From: Nocardioides sp.
GTDB taxonomy: Bacteria > Actinomycetota > Actinomycetes > Propionibacteriales > Nocardioidaceae
DNA length: 64,000 nucleotides
Assembly (NCBI RefSeq): GCF_030019515.1
Contig: NZ_JASEEQ010000006.1
Coordinates: 186,001-250,000 of the forward strand
Reading direction: 5' to 3'
The notes below the pieces were generated by a model. The model did not search any database, had not been told where the DNA came from, and worked only from the letters and a program-made list of their open reading frames with translations. Every line of letters begins with the position of its first letter. The stretch's first letter is position 1. Both the position numbers and the translations under genes were made by a program. Below are positions 35,283-42,187 of the stretch, piece after piece.

Positions 35283-35906
35283 TCAGCGGCGCCGCAGGAG
35301 CTGGGGGAACGCGCGGTGCACCTCGGCGGCGACCAGGGCCACGACCAGGATCTTGATGACGTCCCCGAGCCAGAACGGCGCGTCGTAGGTGAAGGCGGTG
35401 GGCCAGGAGATGTCGAAGAAGAGCTTCATGCCGACGACCCCGGCGAGGTGGTTGAGCACCATGCCGGGGACCGCGCACGCGAACACCGCGAGAGCGCTGG
35501 TGCGGTGGCTGCCGGCGACGTACTTCACCAGGAGCCCGGTGAGCAGCGCGGCCACCGGGAAGGACCACAGGTAGCCCGCACTCGCACTGCTGAACGTGCC
35601 GAGCCCCGAGCTGTGCTCGGAGAAGACCGGCAGCCCGGCGGCGCCCAGGGCGAGGTAGAGCGCGACCGCGAGGAAGCCGCGCCACGGGCCGAGCAGGGCC
35701 CCGGCGAGCATCACGCCGAAGGTCTGGAGGGTGATCGCCACCTGGCCGCCCCCGACCGGGATGCCGCCGATGTAGGCGCACGCGGAGATCAGCGCGGCGA
35801 AGGCCGCGATCAGGGCGATGTCGGTGGTGGTGGTGCGGTGCCGCCGGGCCGGAGCGTCGGCGGCGGTGCTGTCCTGGGTGCTGTCGGCGGTCTCGGCCAT
35901 GGTCAT
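35283..35906 (-). CDS. bioY: Biotin transporter S component BioY
   Basis: 207 residues, six helices. The BioY core is clear: GQVAITLQTFGVMLAGALLGP, LYLALGAAGLPVFS, SAGYLWSFPVAALLTG and LVLNHLAG-like MVLNHLAGVVG. ATG 35906 has AAGGA upstream; ATG 35900 is an alternative. Two BioQ-type palindromes lie just upstream, shared with the divergent TetR gene. Confidence 0.94.
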   Translation of the reverse strand: MTMAETADSTQDSTAADAPARRHRTTTTDIALIAAFAALISACAYIGGIPVGGGQVAITLQTFGVMLAGALLGPWRGFLAVALYLALGAAGLPVFSEHSSGLGTFSSASAGYLWSFPVAALLTGLLVKYVAGSHRTSALAVFACAVPGMVLNHLAGVVGMKLFFDISWPTAFTYDAPFWLGDVIKILVVALVAAEVHRAFPQLLRRR

Positions 35907-35931
35907 GCTCGGAATCCTTCGGTCACGCACC

Positions 35932-35959
35932 TGAACGGTGGTCAGGTGAACGGTGTTCA
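35932..35959. promoter_or_regulatory. Two BioQ-like operators between bioY and the TetR gene
   Basis: TGAACGGTGTTCA (35947-35959) is a perfect 13-bp palindrome; TGAACGGTGGTCA (35932-35944) is a near copy 15 bp away. They resemble the TGAAC-N3-GTT-type site I recall for BioQ, the TetR-family biotin repressor of corynebacteria and mycobacteria. Confidence 0.75.
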
Positions 35960-36025
35960 GGTTAAGGTTCGTGACGGGGGCGGTCAACGGGCGTTCGGTC
36001 TCCAGGAGACCAGGAGAGGTGTGAC

Positions 36026-36583
36026 ATGCGCTACCACCGGGCCGATGTCGTCGACCGGGCGGTCGGGGTCCTGGACGCGTACGGGCTGGCGGACCTGACC
36101 ATGCGGCGGCTCGGGGCGGAGCTCGGCGTGCAGCCGAGCGCGCTCTACCACCACTTCGCCAACAAGCAGACCCTCCTGGCCGCAGTCGCGGACGAGGTCC
36201 TGGCGCGCGGCCCGCACGGTCCCCGGTCGGGCCCGTGGGACGACCGGGTCGCCGCCGTCTGCGGCGAGCTGCGCGACGCGATGCTCGCCTACCGCGACGG
36301 CGCCGAGCTCGTGGCCACGGCGTACTCCTTCGGGCTGGGCGCGACCGCGCCGTACGACGAGCTGGTCGCCGCGCTCCGCGAGGGCCGGCTCGACCCGGCG
36401 CTGGTGCCGACGGCCGCGCGCACGCTGCTGCACTTCGTGTTCGGCCACGTGACCGACGAGCAGACCCACCTGCAGGCGGGCTCCGCCGGCGCCATCGACG
36501 ACCAGCCCCGCGAGACCTCCGACTTCGCGCTCGGGCTCGGGCTCGTGCTCGACGGGATCAGGCTGCGCCAGCGCGTGGGCTGA
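36026..36583 (+). CDS. TetR-family regulator, probable BioQ-type biotin repressor
   Basis: 185 residues. The helix-turn-helix is at the very N terminus (DVVDRAVGVLDAYGLADLTMRRLGAELGVQPSALYHHFANK), followed by a TetR C-terminal domain. Divergent from bioYMN with two BioQ-like operators in the gap, so I infer it represses biotin uptake when biotin is sufficient. BioQ itself does not bind biotin directly in described cases; the signal is unknown here. Confidence 0.82.
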   Translation: MRYHRADVVDRAVGVLDAYGLADLTMRRLGAELGVQPSALYHHFANKQTLLAAVADEVLARGPHGPRSGPWDDRVAAVCGELRDAMLAYRDGAELVATAYSFGLGATAPYDELVAALREGRLDPALVPTAARTLLHFVFGHVTDEQTHLQAGSAGAIDDQPRETSDFALGLGLVLDGIRLRQRVG

Positions 36584-36617
36584 GCTGGGGGCTGAGCGGC
36601 CGGCTGCGGCGCGCCGG

Positions 36618-37280
36618 TCAGGGGCGGCGGGTCGCCCGGACGACGACGTCGTGGAGCGGGACACCGCCCCCGTGTGTGGACCGGTCGCGGTGCGACTCCT
36701 CGGCGGTCGCGACCTCCCACGCCGCCGGGTCGAGTCGACCGGCGATGTCGGCAGCGCGCACCGAGGCCGACGCGGGTGGCTCGGCGGCGTCGGCCCCGTG
36801 TCGGTGACCGTGGTCGTTCTCGTGGTGGTGGTCGTCGTCGTGGAGGTGCCCGACGATCAACAGGGTCCCGCCCGGGGCCACCCACGCGGCGATGCGGTCG
36901 TAGAAGTCGAGCTGCGGCATCGCGGGGTGCGCGTAGTGCGTGGTCACCAGGTCGTAGGCCGCCCCCGGCGCCCAGCTCGACAGGTCCGCTTCGACCCACT
37001 GCACCCGGTCGGCGACGCCGGCCGTGGCGGCGCGCTCGGCGGCGCGGGCCAGCGCCTCGGCCGCGATGTCCGCTCCGGTGACCTGCCAGCCCCGCGACGC
37101 GAGCCAGATCGCCTCCGCTCCCGCGCCGCAGCCGGCGTCGAGGGCCGTGCCGGGCGTCAGGTCGGTGACCTCCCGGATCAGGTGCGGGTTGGGCGGGCCG
37201 GCGGCCATCGCGGCGGGTGCGCCGGCTCGATCGCCCTGCCAGTGCTCGTCCCAGTAGGACTTGTCGAACGAGTGGTCCAT
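36618..37280 (-). CDS. Class I methyltransferase with a histidine-rich insert
   Basis: 220 residues. SAM motif ALDAGCGAGAEAIWLASRGW and GADIAAEAL are intact, in the style of TehB/thiopurine-type small methyltransferases. After strand 5 (TLLIVGHLH) comes an insert rich in His and Asp (HDDDHHHENDHGHRHG) that could bind divalent metal. AGGAGG lies 7 nt before ATG 37280. Substrate unknown; a metalloid or metal-linked role is only a guess. Confidence 0.85.
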   Translation of the reverse strand: MDHSFDKSYWDEHWQGDRAGAPAAMAAGPPNPHLIREVTDLTPGTALDAGCGAGAEAIWLASRGWQVTGADIAAEALARAAERAATAGVADRVQWVEADLSSWAPGAAYDLVTTHYAHPAMPQLDFYDRIAAWVAPGGTLLIVGHLHDDDHHHENDHGHRHGADAAEPPASASVRAADIAGRLDPAAWEVATAEESHRDRSTHGGGVPLHDVVVRATRRP

Positions 37281-37420
37281 CGGCCTGCCTCCTCGGTTCT
37301 ATGGCTCGCGCGCCTCGTCGTGCACTCGGACAGGTCGACGTCGGTGAACGTGACGTCGATGTAGGACGCTGCGCCGAGGTCCTGGGCGTACCGGTCCAGG
37401 CCGCGGAGGTCGTCGCTCAC
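37281..37420 (-). pseudogene. Truncated pentapeptide-repeat gene remnant
   Basis: GTG 37420 overlaps the stop of the DUF2087 remnant (GTGA). The first 35 codons (GLDRYAQDLGAASYIDVTF then TDVDLSECTTR) read like the N terminus of an actinobacterial pentapeptide-repeat protein, but after that the frame is not repeat-like and runs into the methyltransferase Shine-Dalgarno and coding region (open to 37178). The rest of the gene appears deleted. Confidence 0.5.
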
Positions 37421-37569
37421 ACCTCGACCGTCCCGCCGCTGCGCCAGTAGACGGCCTCCTCGCGGGTGAGGAAGTCGTTCTCGACCAGGTAGCGGCGCAA
37501 CGCGGCGTAGATGGTGTGCAGCCGGCCGTCGTCGGTCAGGAAGGCGCGCAGCACCCGCTGGTCGCTCAC
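37417..37569 (-). CDS. DUF2087-type protein with an internal in-frame deletion (50 aa)
   Basis: The N-terminal VSDQRVLRAFLTDDGRLHTI and the C-terminal AALRRYLVENDFLTREEAVYW match the two ends of DUF2087 proteins, but the middle of about 35-45 residues (lysine-rich helix and the REVN segment) is missing, and the reading frame is kept. Possibly non-functional. The GTG start overlaps the M23 gene stop. Confidence 0.6.
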   Translation of the reverse strand: MSDQRVLRAFLTDDGRLHTIYAALRRYLVENDFLTREEAVYWRSGGTVEV

Positions 37570-38147
37570 GACCTCTCCCGCGGGGTCAGCGCGAGCAGCC
37601 CGCGGGGCTTGACCGCGGTCGACAGGCCGCCCTTGACCGCGCGCCGCTCGAAGTGGAGGTGGCAGCCGTCGGGGGCGCCGCGGTCGTTGGCGCGGGCGAA
37701 CATGGTGCCCCTCTTCACCAGGTCGCCGGGTCGCGCGTAGACCTTGCGGGTGTGGCCGATGACCAGGTCGAAGCCGCGCTTGCGGTTGCGCAGCAGCACC
37801 GGGTTGTCGCCGTACGCCGGCCCCAGCGAGTCGGGTGGCACCACCCGGAGCCGGAACCGGGCGTAGAGCGGCGTCCCGCACGGCATCGCGACGTCGATGC
37901 CGTGGTGGAAGCCGCGGTCGTCGCGGCAGCGCGGGTCGGGGGAGTAGTAGGGGGCCCGGGTGCAGCCGAACGGGATCATGATCCGGTGGGCGCCCTGGAA
38001 CCACGGGGAGGTGTAGTAGGTCTTGTCCTTGGTGTAGAAGACCCAGCGCGAGTCGCGGGCGTCGGCGACCGTGGTCAGCGTCGCGACCAGGGCCAGGGCG
38101 AGCAGTGCCGCGACCGGAGGGGCGGCGGCGAGGCGTCCGAGGCGCAT
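37566..38147 (-). CDS. Secreted M23-family peptidase-like protein
   Basis: 193 residues with a signal peptide (APPVAALLALALVATLTTVADA). The LytM/M23 zinc motifs are GFHHGIDVAMPCGTPLYA (HxxxD) and GCHLHFERR (HxH); RPGDLVKRGTMFARA links them. It probably cleaves peptidoglycan cross-links or acts as an activator of such enzymes in the cell wall. Confidence 0.87.
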   Translation of the reverse strand: MRLGRLAAAPPVAALLALALVATLTTVADARDSRWVFYTKDKTYYTSPWFQGAHRIMIPFGCTRAPYYSPDPRCRDDRGFHHGIDVAMPCGTPLYARFRLRVVPPDSLGPAYGDNPVLLRNRKRGFDLVIGHTRKVYARPGDLVKRGTMFARANDRGAPDGCHLHFERRAVKGGLSTAVKPRGLLALTPRERS

Positions 38148-38156
38148 GGGCTCACG

Positions 38157-38687
38157 CTAACGGCTCGCTGCCAGGGGCCAGGAGCGCAGCACGCCCGTCG
38201 CGTGCGGCTCGTACCACGCCAGGTCGAGCCGGGTCGCCCGGCACCGGGCGGGCAGCACCCCCTCGAGCAGCGCGAGCGTGGAGGCCTCGGTGACCTCGGC
38301 GGAGAGCAGGTCGAGGGTGAGGTGCGGGGCGACGTCGTCGTACCGGCCTCCGTAGGGCGGGTGCTCGGGGAACTCGGCAGCCAGCCGTGTGGTCAGCGTG
38401 CGGAACGGATCCTCGGGCTCGGGGACGAGGTGGATGATGCCGTCGGGGAAGCGGCCGATCCGCTCGAGAGCGAAGTCGAAGGCCGGCGTCTCGGCCGCGA
38501 CCGCCGCGACCCGCCGCTCGACGTCGGCGCTCAGCTCGTCGACGAACGGCCCGAGCACGGTCACGTGGGCGTGCCGGTGGGCCGGGTCCGCGGAGAGGTA
38601 GGACGGGTCGTAGTGGTGGGTCCGCGCGCGGACGAAGTCCTCCAACTGGGGGACCGGGACCTGCAGCACCGAGTGGCCGGGGTGCAT
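38157..38687 (-). CDS. 2'-5' RNA ligase / phosphoesterase superfamily protein
   Basis: 176 residues with the two H-x-T motifs of the 2H phosphoesterases: RHAHVTVLGPF and VAPHLTLDLL. The rest shows the symmetrical two-lobe layout. It could act on 2',3'-cyclic or 2'-5' linked nucleotides; the substrate is unknown. It is 6 nt upstream of the M23-containing group and downstream of a hydrolase gene. Confidence 0.83.
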   Translation of the reverse strand: MHPGHSVLQVPVPQLEDFVRARTHHYDPSYLSADPAHRHAHVTVLGPFVDELSADVERRVAAVAAETPAFDFALERIGRFPDGIIHLVPEPEDPFRTLTTRLAAEFPEHPPYGGRYDDVAPHLTLDLLSAEVTEASTLALLEGVLPARCRATRLDLAWYEPHATGVLRSWPLAASR

Positions 38688-38693
38688 CGCCCC

Positions 38694-39296
38694 TCAGCCG
38701 AGCCGGTCGAGGAAGGCGCGGGTCCGCTCGAGCAGCAGCGCCGCCGCGTCCGCGTCGTACGACGGCAGGGAGCGGTCGGCGAACAGGTGCCGGTCACCGG
38801 GGTAGACGAACAGCTCGCCGACGCCCTCGCCCGCGCCCCGGTTGGCGGTCGCGGCCAGCTCGCGAGCTGCGTCGAGGTCGCCCTCGAGCGCGAAGAACTC
38901 GTCGGCGTCCATGCCGTGCACCTGGACCGGCAGCCCGTCCGGCCACGGCCCGAACGCCCACTCGCCCGTGATCGGGTAGCACGCCTCGTAGAGGAGCGCC
39001 CCGCGCGCCCCCGGCCGGGTCTGCGCCAGCCGCTGGGCCGCGCCGACCCCGAAGGAGAACCCGGCGTACACGAGACTCGCCGGGAGGTCCGCGACCGCTC
39101 GGTCCGCACGCTCGTCGAGGACGTCGCCGCCGATGTCGCCCCGCAGCGCCATGCCGTCCTCGATCGACGTCGTGACCTGGCCCTCGAAGAGGTCGGGTGT
39201 GTGCACGGTGTGCCCGCCGGCGCGGAGGTCGTCGGCGAAGGCCCGCACCCCGTCGGTCAGACCCTGGACGTGGTGGAACAGCACGATCTCTGCCAT
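38694..39296 (-). CDS. Dienelactone hydrolase-family alpha/beta hydrolase
   Basis: 200 residues. The nucleophile elbow is GFSFGVG (Ser rather than the Cys of true dienelactone hydrolase), and FVYPGDRHLFAD supplies the catalytic His. The ATG at 39296 opens MAEIVLFHHVQGLTDGV; the longer frame upstream covers another gene. Ester or lactone substrate unknown. Confidence 0.87.
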   Translation of the reverse strand: MAEIVLFHHVQGLTDGVRAFADDLRAGGHTVHTPDLFEGQVTTSIEDGMALRGDIGGDVLDERADRAVADLPASLVYAGFSFGVGAAQRLAQTRPGARGALLYEACYPITGEWAFGPWPDGLPVQVHGMDADEFFALEGDLDAARELAATANRGAGEGVGELFVYPGDRHLFADRSLPSYDADAAALLLERTRAFLDRLG

Positions 39297-39343
39297 GCCG
39301 ACACCGTAGGGCGAGCTACGGACAACGGCCGCGCGAGCCGGGC

Positions 39344-39628
39344 TCAGGCCTCGCAGGCGGTGCCGTCCTTGTCGCGGTCGAGGCGGGAGCTGTTGGTGGC
39401 GTAGACGGCTCGCGCCTGCTTCCCGTACGCCGGCCGGCCGTACCCGTCGCGGACCTGCTTCGCGGCAGCGCTCGCACTCTTGGCCACGCCGTGCCGGTAG
39501 TCCTGGTGCAGCGCGTCGCAGTTCGGGTAGTACTTGCCCACGGCATCCGCTGGGCCGGCAATCCCGACGACGAGGGGAGCCGCCACCAGTGCGGTGGCGA
39601 CGAGCGCGACCTGAACCCGCTTGAGCAT
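39344..39628 (-). CDS. Secreted excalibur-domain protein
   Basis: 94 residues. Signal peptide (LVATALVAAPLVVGIAGPADA), then KYYPNCDALHQDYRHGVAKS and a C-terminal DRDKDGTACEA, the calcium-binding excalibur motif. Two cysteines likely form a disulfide. Role outside the cell unknown. Confidence 0.88.
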   Translation of the reverse strand: MLKRVQVALVATALVAAPLVVGIAGPADAVGKYYPNCDALHQDYRHGVAKSASAAAKQVRDGYGRPAYGKQARAVYATNSSRLDRDKDGTACEA

Positions 39629-39820
39629 GACCGACTCCCCGGATCTCGAATGACGTCTGCCAGGTCAGGGTAGGGGCGGGCGGCCGGTCCGGGAGGCGAA
39701 TCGGTCGAACCGTCCGTGGTAGGCAGAGTGCGGTTCCTGGCATCAACCTGGTTCATCCCAGCCACCGCACTTCTTGCTCGGACTCGAGCCCACATCCCCG
39801 GCTTGGTCGGCCGACCCGGT

Positions 39821-39988
39821 TCAGCTGGCGGCGGCCCCGCGGCGGATCTCGGCGAGCCGGTCGCGCAGCTCGGGGTCGCCCATCACCAGCCAGACCAGGC
39901 CGCAGTCCTCGGGTCCGTGCGCCCCGGGGTGGCACAGGGTGCACGGGTCGCCGGGTCGGATCGGGCACTTCGGTACGGGCGCTCCCAC
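39821..39988 (-). CDS. Small cysteine-rich protein (DUF6767-like)
   Basis: 55 residues from GTG 39988. PKCPIRPGDPCTLCHPGAHG then EDCGLVWLVMGDPELRDRL has a Cys-x6-Cys-x2-Cys-x9-Cys pattern that could hold zinc, and it resembles small actinobacterial proteins of unknown function. The frame is open upstream, but GTG 39988 is the first start before the conserved part. Confidence 0.65.
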   Translation of the reverse strand: MGAPVPKCPIRPGDPCTLCHPGAHGPEDCGLVWLVMGDPELRDRLAEIRRGAAAS

Positions 39989-40103
39989 GCCTTCGACGCT
40001 AGGTCGGGGCCAGGGGAGGACCCAGGGTCGAAGGTCACCGTGGGGGGCCCTTTGGCCCTGGCCGGTCGGCCCGGCGGCGACCAGCATCGGACTCGTGGTC
40101 ACC

Positions 40104-40571
40104 ATGAAGGAAGCCGCAACCGAGTTCCTGGCCCACCACCGGATCGCCGTCACAGGGGTGTCCCACGCCCCGAAGGGCCACGGCGCGAACATGGTCTACC
40201 AACGGTTGCGTGAGCGCGGGTACGACGTCGTCGCGATCAACCCGAACGCCGACCGCGTCGAGGGCGACGTCTGCTACCCGGACCTGAGGTCCGTGCCCGG
40301 CGGGGTCGAGGCGGTCGTGATCGGCACCCGTCCGTCGACGGCCGAGGAGACGATGCACGAGTGCGTCGACCTGGGCATCAAGCAGGTGTGGATGCACCGA
40401 GGTCCGGGCGCGGGCAGCGTGTCCGACGCGGCCACGACGTACGGGCGCGAGCACGGGGTCACCGTGATCCCCGGCGGCTGCCCGTGCATGTTCGGCCCGA
40501 CCGCCGACGGCGGGCACAAGGCGATGCGCTGGATGTTCAGCCTCACCGGGAACGTGCCGAGGAAGGTCTGA
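40104..40571 (+). CDS. CoA-binding-domain protein (YccU-like)
   Basis: 155 residues of Rossmann type. HRIAVTGVSHAPKGHGANMV, VVAINPNADRVEGDVCYPDL and VEAVVIGTRPSTAEETMHEC follow the CoA_binding_2 family. GIKQVWMHRGPGAGSVSDAA completes it. ATG 40104, or GTG 40095 three codons earlier. Function unknown in the family. Confidence 0.83.
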   Translation: MKEAATEFLAHHRIAVTGVSHAPKGHGANMVYQRLRERGYDVVAINPNADRVEGDVCYPDLRSVPGGVEAVVIGTRPSTAEETMHECVDLGIKQVWMHRGPGAGSVSDAATTYGREHGVTVIPGGCPCMFGPTADGGHKAMRWMFSLTGNVPRKV

Positions 40572-40576
40572 GGGGA

Positions 40577-41488
40577 TCAGCTGGTCTCGAGCAGTCGCTC
40601 GCACGCCGCGATCAACCGAGCGCGTAGCGGCGCGGCCCGCTCGGCGAACCCGCGCTGCGCCTCGACGTACTCCGCCTTGCCTGCTGCCGTCTCGATCCGC
40701 ACCGGCTCGAAGGCGCCGCCGTCGAGGCCCGTCAGGTCGTACGGCGCGGCCCGCATGTCGAGGATGCGGATGTCCCAGGCGAGCTCGAAGCAGTCGGCCA
40801 CGAGGTCCGAGCAGATCATCGGGGTGAGCCGGAACGCGTGCTTGTAGAGGTCCATGCCGGCGTGCAGGCAGGCGGGCTGCTCGTACGCCGGACGGTCGGC
40901 CGACGTGGGCCGCAGGGTGTTCAGCGGCGCGGCCGCGGGGGTGAAGAACCGGTAGGCGTCGAAGTGGGAGCAGGCGATCCGGTGCGACTCCACGACCGCG
41001 TCGGTGCCGCCCGCGCCCAGGCGCAGCGGCCAGTCGGCGTGCCGGGTCTCATCCTCGGAGAGCCGGTAGACCATCGCCCACTCGTGCAGGCCGAAGCAGC
41101 CGAAGTTCGCCGGCCGCGCGGCGCTCGCGGACAGCAGGCGCCGCAGCGACTCCAGCAACGGCCGCTGGGAGGCCACGTGCTGCTCGGTCACCGCGGCGGC
41201 GTCGGGTCGCGTGCCCGAGGACGCGCCATGGCGCGTGCTTGGGCACACGACCCGGGCGTAGCCCCTGAGATCTGCATGCTCGGGGGCGCCCTCGAGGGCG
41301 GCTCCGAAGCCCGGGTGCCACCGGAGCAGCTGTGCCGGCCGGAAGCCGTAGTAGGTGAAGAGGAAGTCGTGGACCGGGTGCTTGGTGCCCCGTCGTCTGC
41401 GGCCGAGGTGGGGCTCGACGTAGGGGAGGAGCCGCTCGCGGTGGGCCGTCGCCCTCGCCTCCCACTCCTCGCGCTCCAGCCACTGCAC
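40577..41488 (-). CDS. Putative 3-methyladenine DNA glycosylase-type protein
   Basis: 303 residues. RRRRGTKHPVHDFLFTYYGFRPAQLLRWHPG is a block I recall from actinobacterial proteins annotated as 3-methyladenine DNA glycosylase; FGCFGLHEWAMVYR and HAGMDLYKHAFRLTPM follow. No helix-hairpin-helix motif is obvious, so the enzymatic label rests on that family annotation alone. Confidence 0.6.
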   Translation of the reverse strand: MQWLEREEWEARATAHRERLLPYVEPHLGRRRRGTKHPVHDFLFTYYGFRPAQLLRWHPGFGAALEGAPEHADLRGYARVVCPSTRHGASSGTRPDAAAVTEQHVASQRPLLESLRRLLSASAARPANFGCFGLHEWAMVYRLSEDETRHADWPLRLGAGGTDAVVESHRIACSHFDAYRFFTPAAAPLNTLRPTSADRPAYEQPACLHAGMDLYKHAFRLTPMICSDLVADCFELAWDIRILDMRAAPYDLTGLDGGAFEPVRIETAAGKAEYVEAQRGFAERAAPLRARLIAACERLLETS

Positions 41489-41521
41489 GGCACGAGGCTA
41501 TGACGCGCGTAGCATCGCGGC

Positions 41522-42124
41522 GTGGTCGGATCGGTCGTCGTGGCAGTCGCCCGCGACGAGACCCATCGGTTCAGCAAGATCCCGCAGGAGTCGATCACGC
41601 TGGTCGCCGGCATGGGCGTGGCCGGGGACGCGCACGCGGGCACGCTCGTGCAGCACCGCTCCCGGGTACGTCGCGACCCGAACCAGCCCAACCTGCGCCA
41701 GGTGCACCTGATCCACGAGGAGCTGCTCGACGAGGCGCGGGCCGCGGGCCACGACGTGGGGCCCGGAGGTCTCGGCGAGAACATCCTCACCGGCGGCCTC
41801 GACCTGCTCGGCCTGCCGGCCGGGACCCGGCTGCGGATCGGGGAGGCGGTCCTGCGGGTGACCGGCCTGCGCAACCCGTGCCACCAGATCAACGACCTCT
41901 CCGCCGGGTTGCTCAAGGTCGTCGTCGCGCGGGCAGACGGGCATGCCTCCACCTCGGACGTCACGCTCGGCGCGACCGGTGGCGCCGAGTCGATCGACGG
42001 CGTCGGGATCGTCCGCAAGGCCGGGGTGATGGCCGTCGTGGAGCAGGGTGGCGAGGTCCGCCCGGGCCTGCCGATCGCCGTCGAGCTCCCGGACGGCCCT
42101 CACGAGGCCCTCGCCCCGGTGTAG
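41522..42124 (+). CDS. MOSC-domain protein
   Basis: 200 residues. GVAGDAHAGTLVQHRSRVRR, PNLRQVHLIHEELLDEA, GGLGENILTGGLDLLGLP and LRNPCHQINDLSAGLL carry the conserved Cys of the MOSC fold (molybdenum cofactor sulfurase C-terminal). These proteins bind or transfer sulfur and may handle N-hydroxylated compounds. GTG start 41522, divergent from the previous gene. Confidence 0.87.
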   Translation: MVGSVVVAVARDETHRFSKIPQESITLVAGMGVAGDAHAGTLVQHRSRVRRDPNQPNLRQVHLIHEELLDEARAAGHDVGPGGLGENILTGGLDLLGLPAGTRLRIGEAVLRVTGLRNPCHQINDLSAGLLKVVVARADGHASTSDVTLGATGGAESIDGVGIVRKAGVMAVVEQGGEVRPGLPIAVELPDGPHEALAPV

Positions 42125-42187
42125 GTCCGTTCGATACCAGTCGCCCGATCCGCTGCCGCGGCCGCGCACAAGGGCTAGGTTGCGGCC

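Noticed and set aside
39716..39800. A tRNA-like stretch (minus strand GGGCTCGAGTCC resembling a T-arm)
   Set aside because: The T-loop lacks TTCGA, and I could not fold an acceptor stem or anticodon arm around it.
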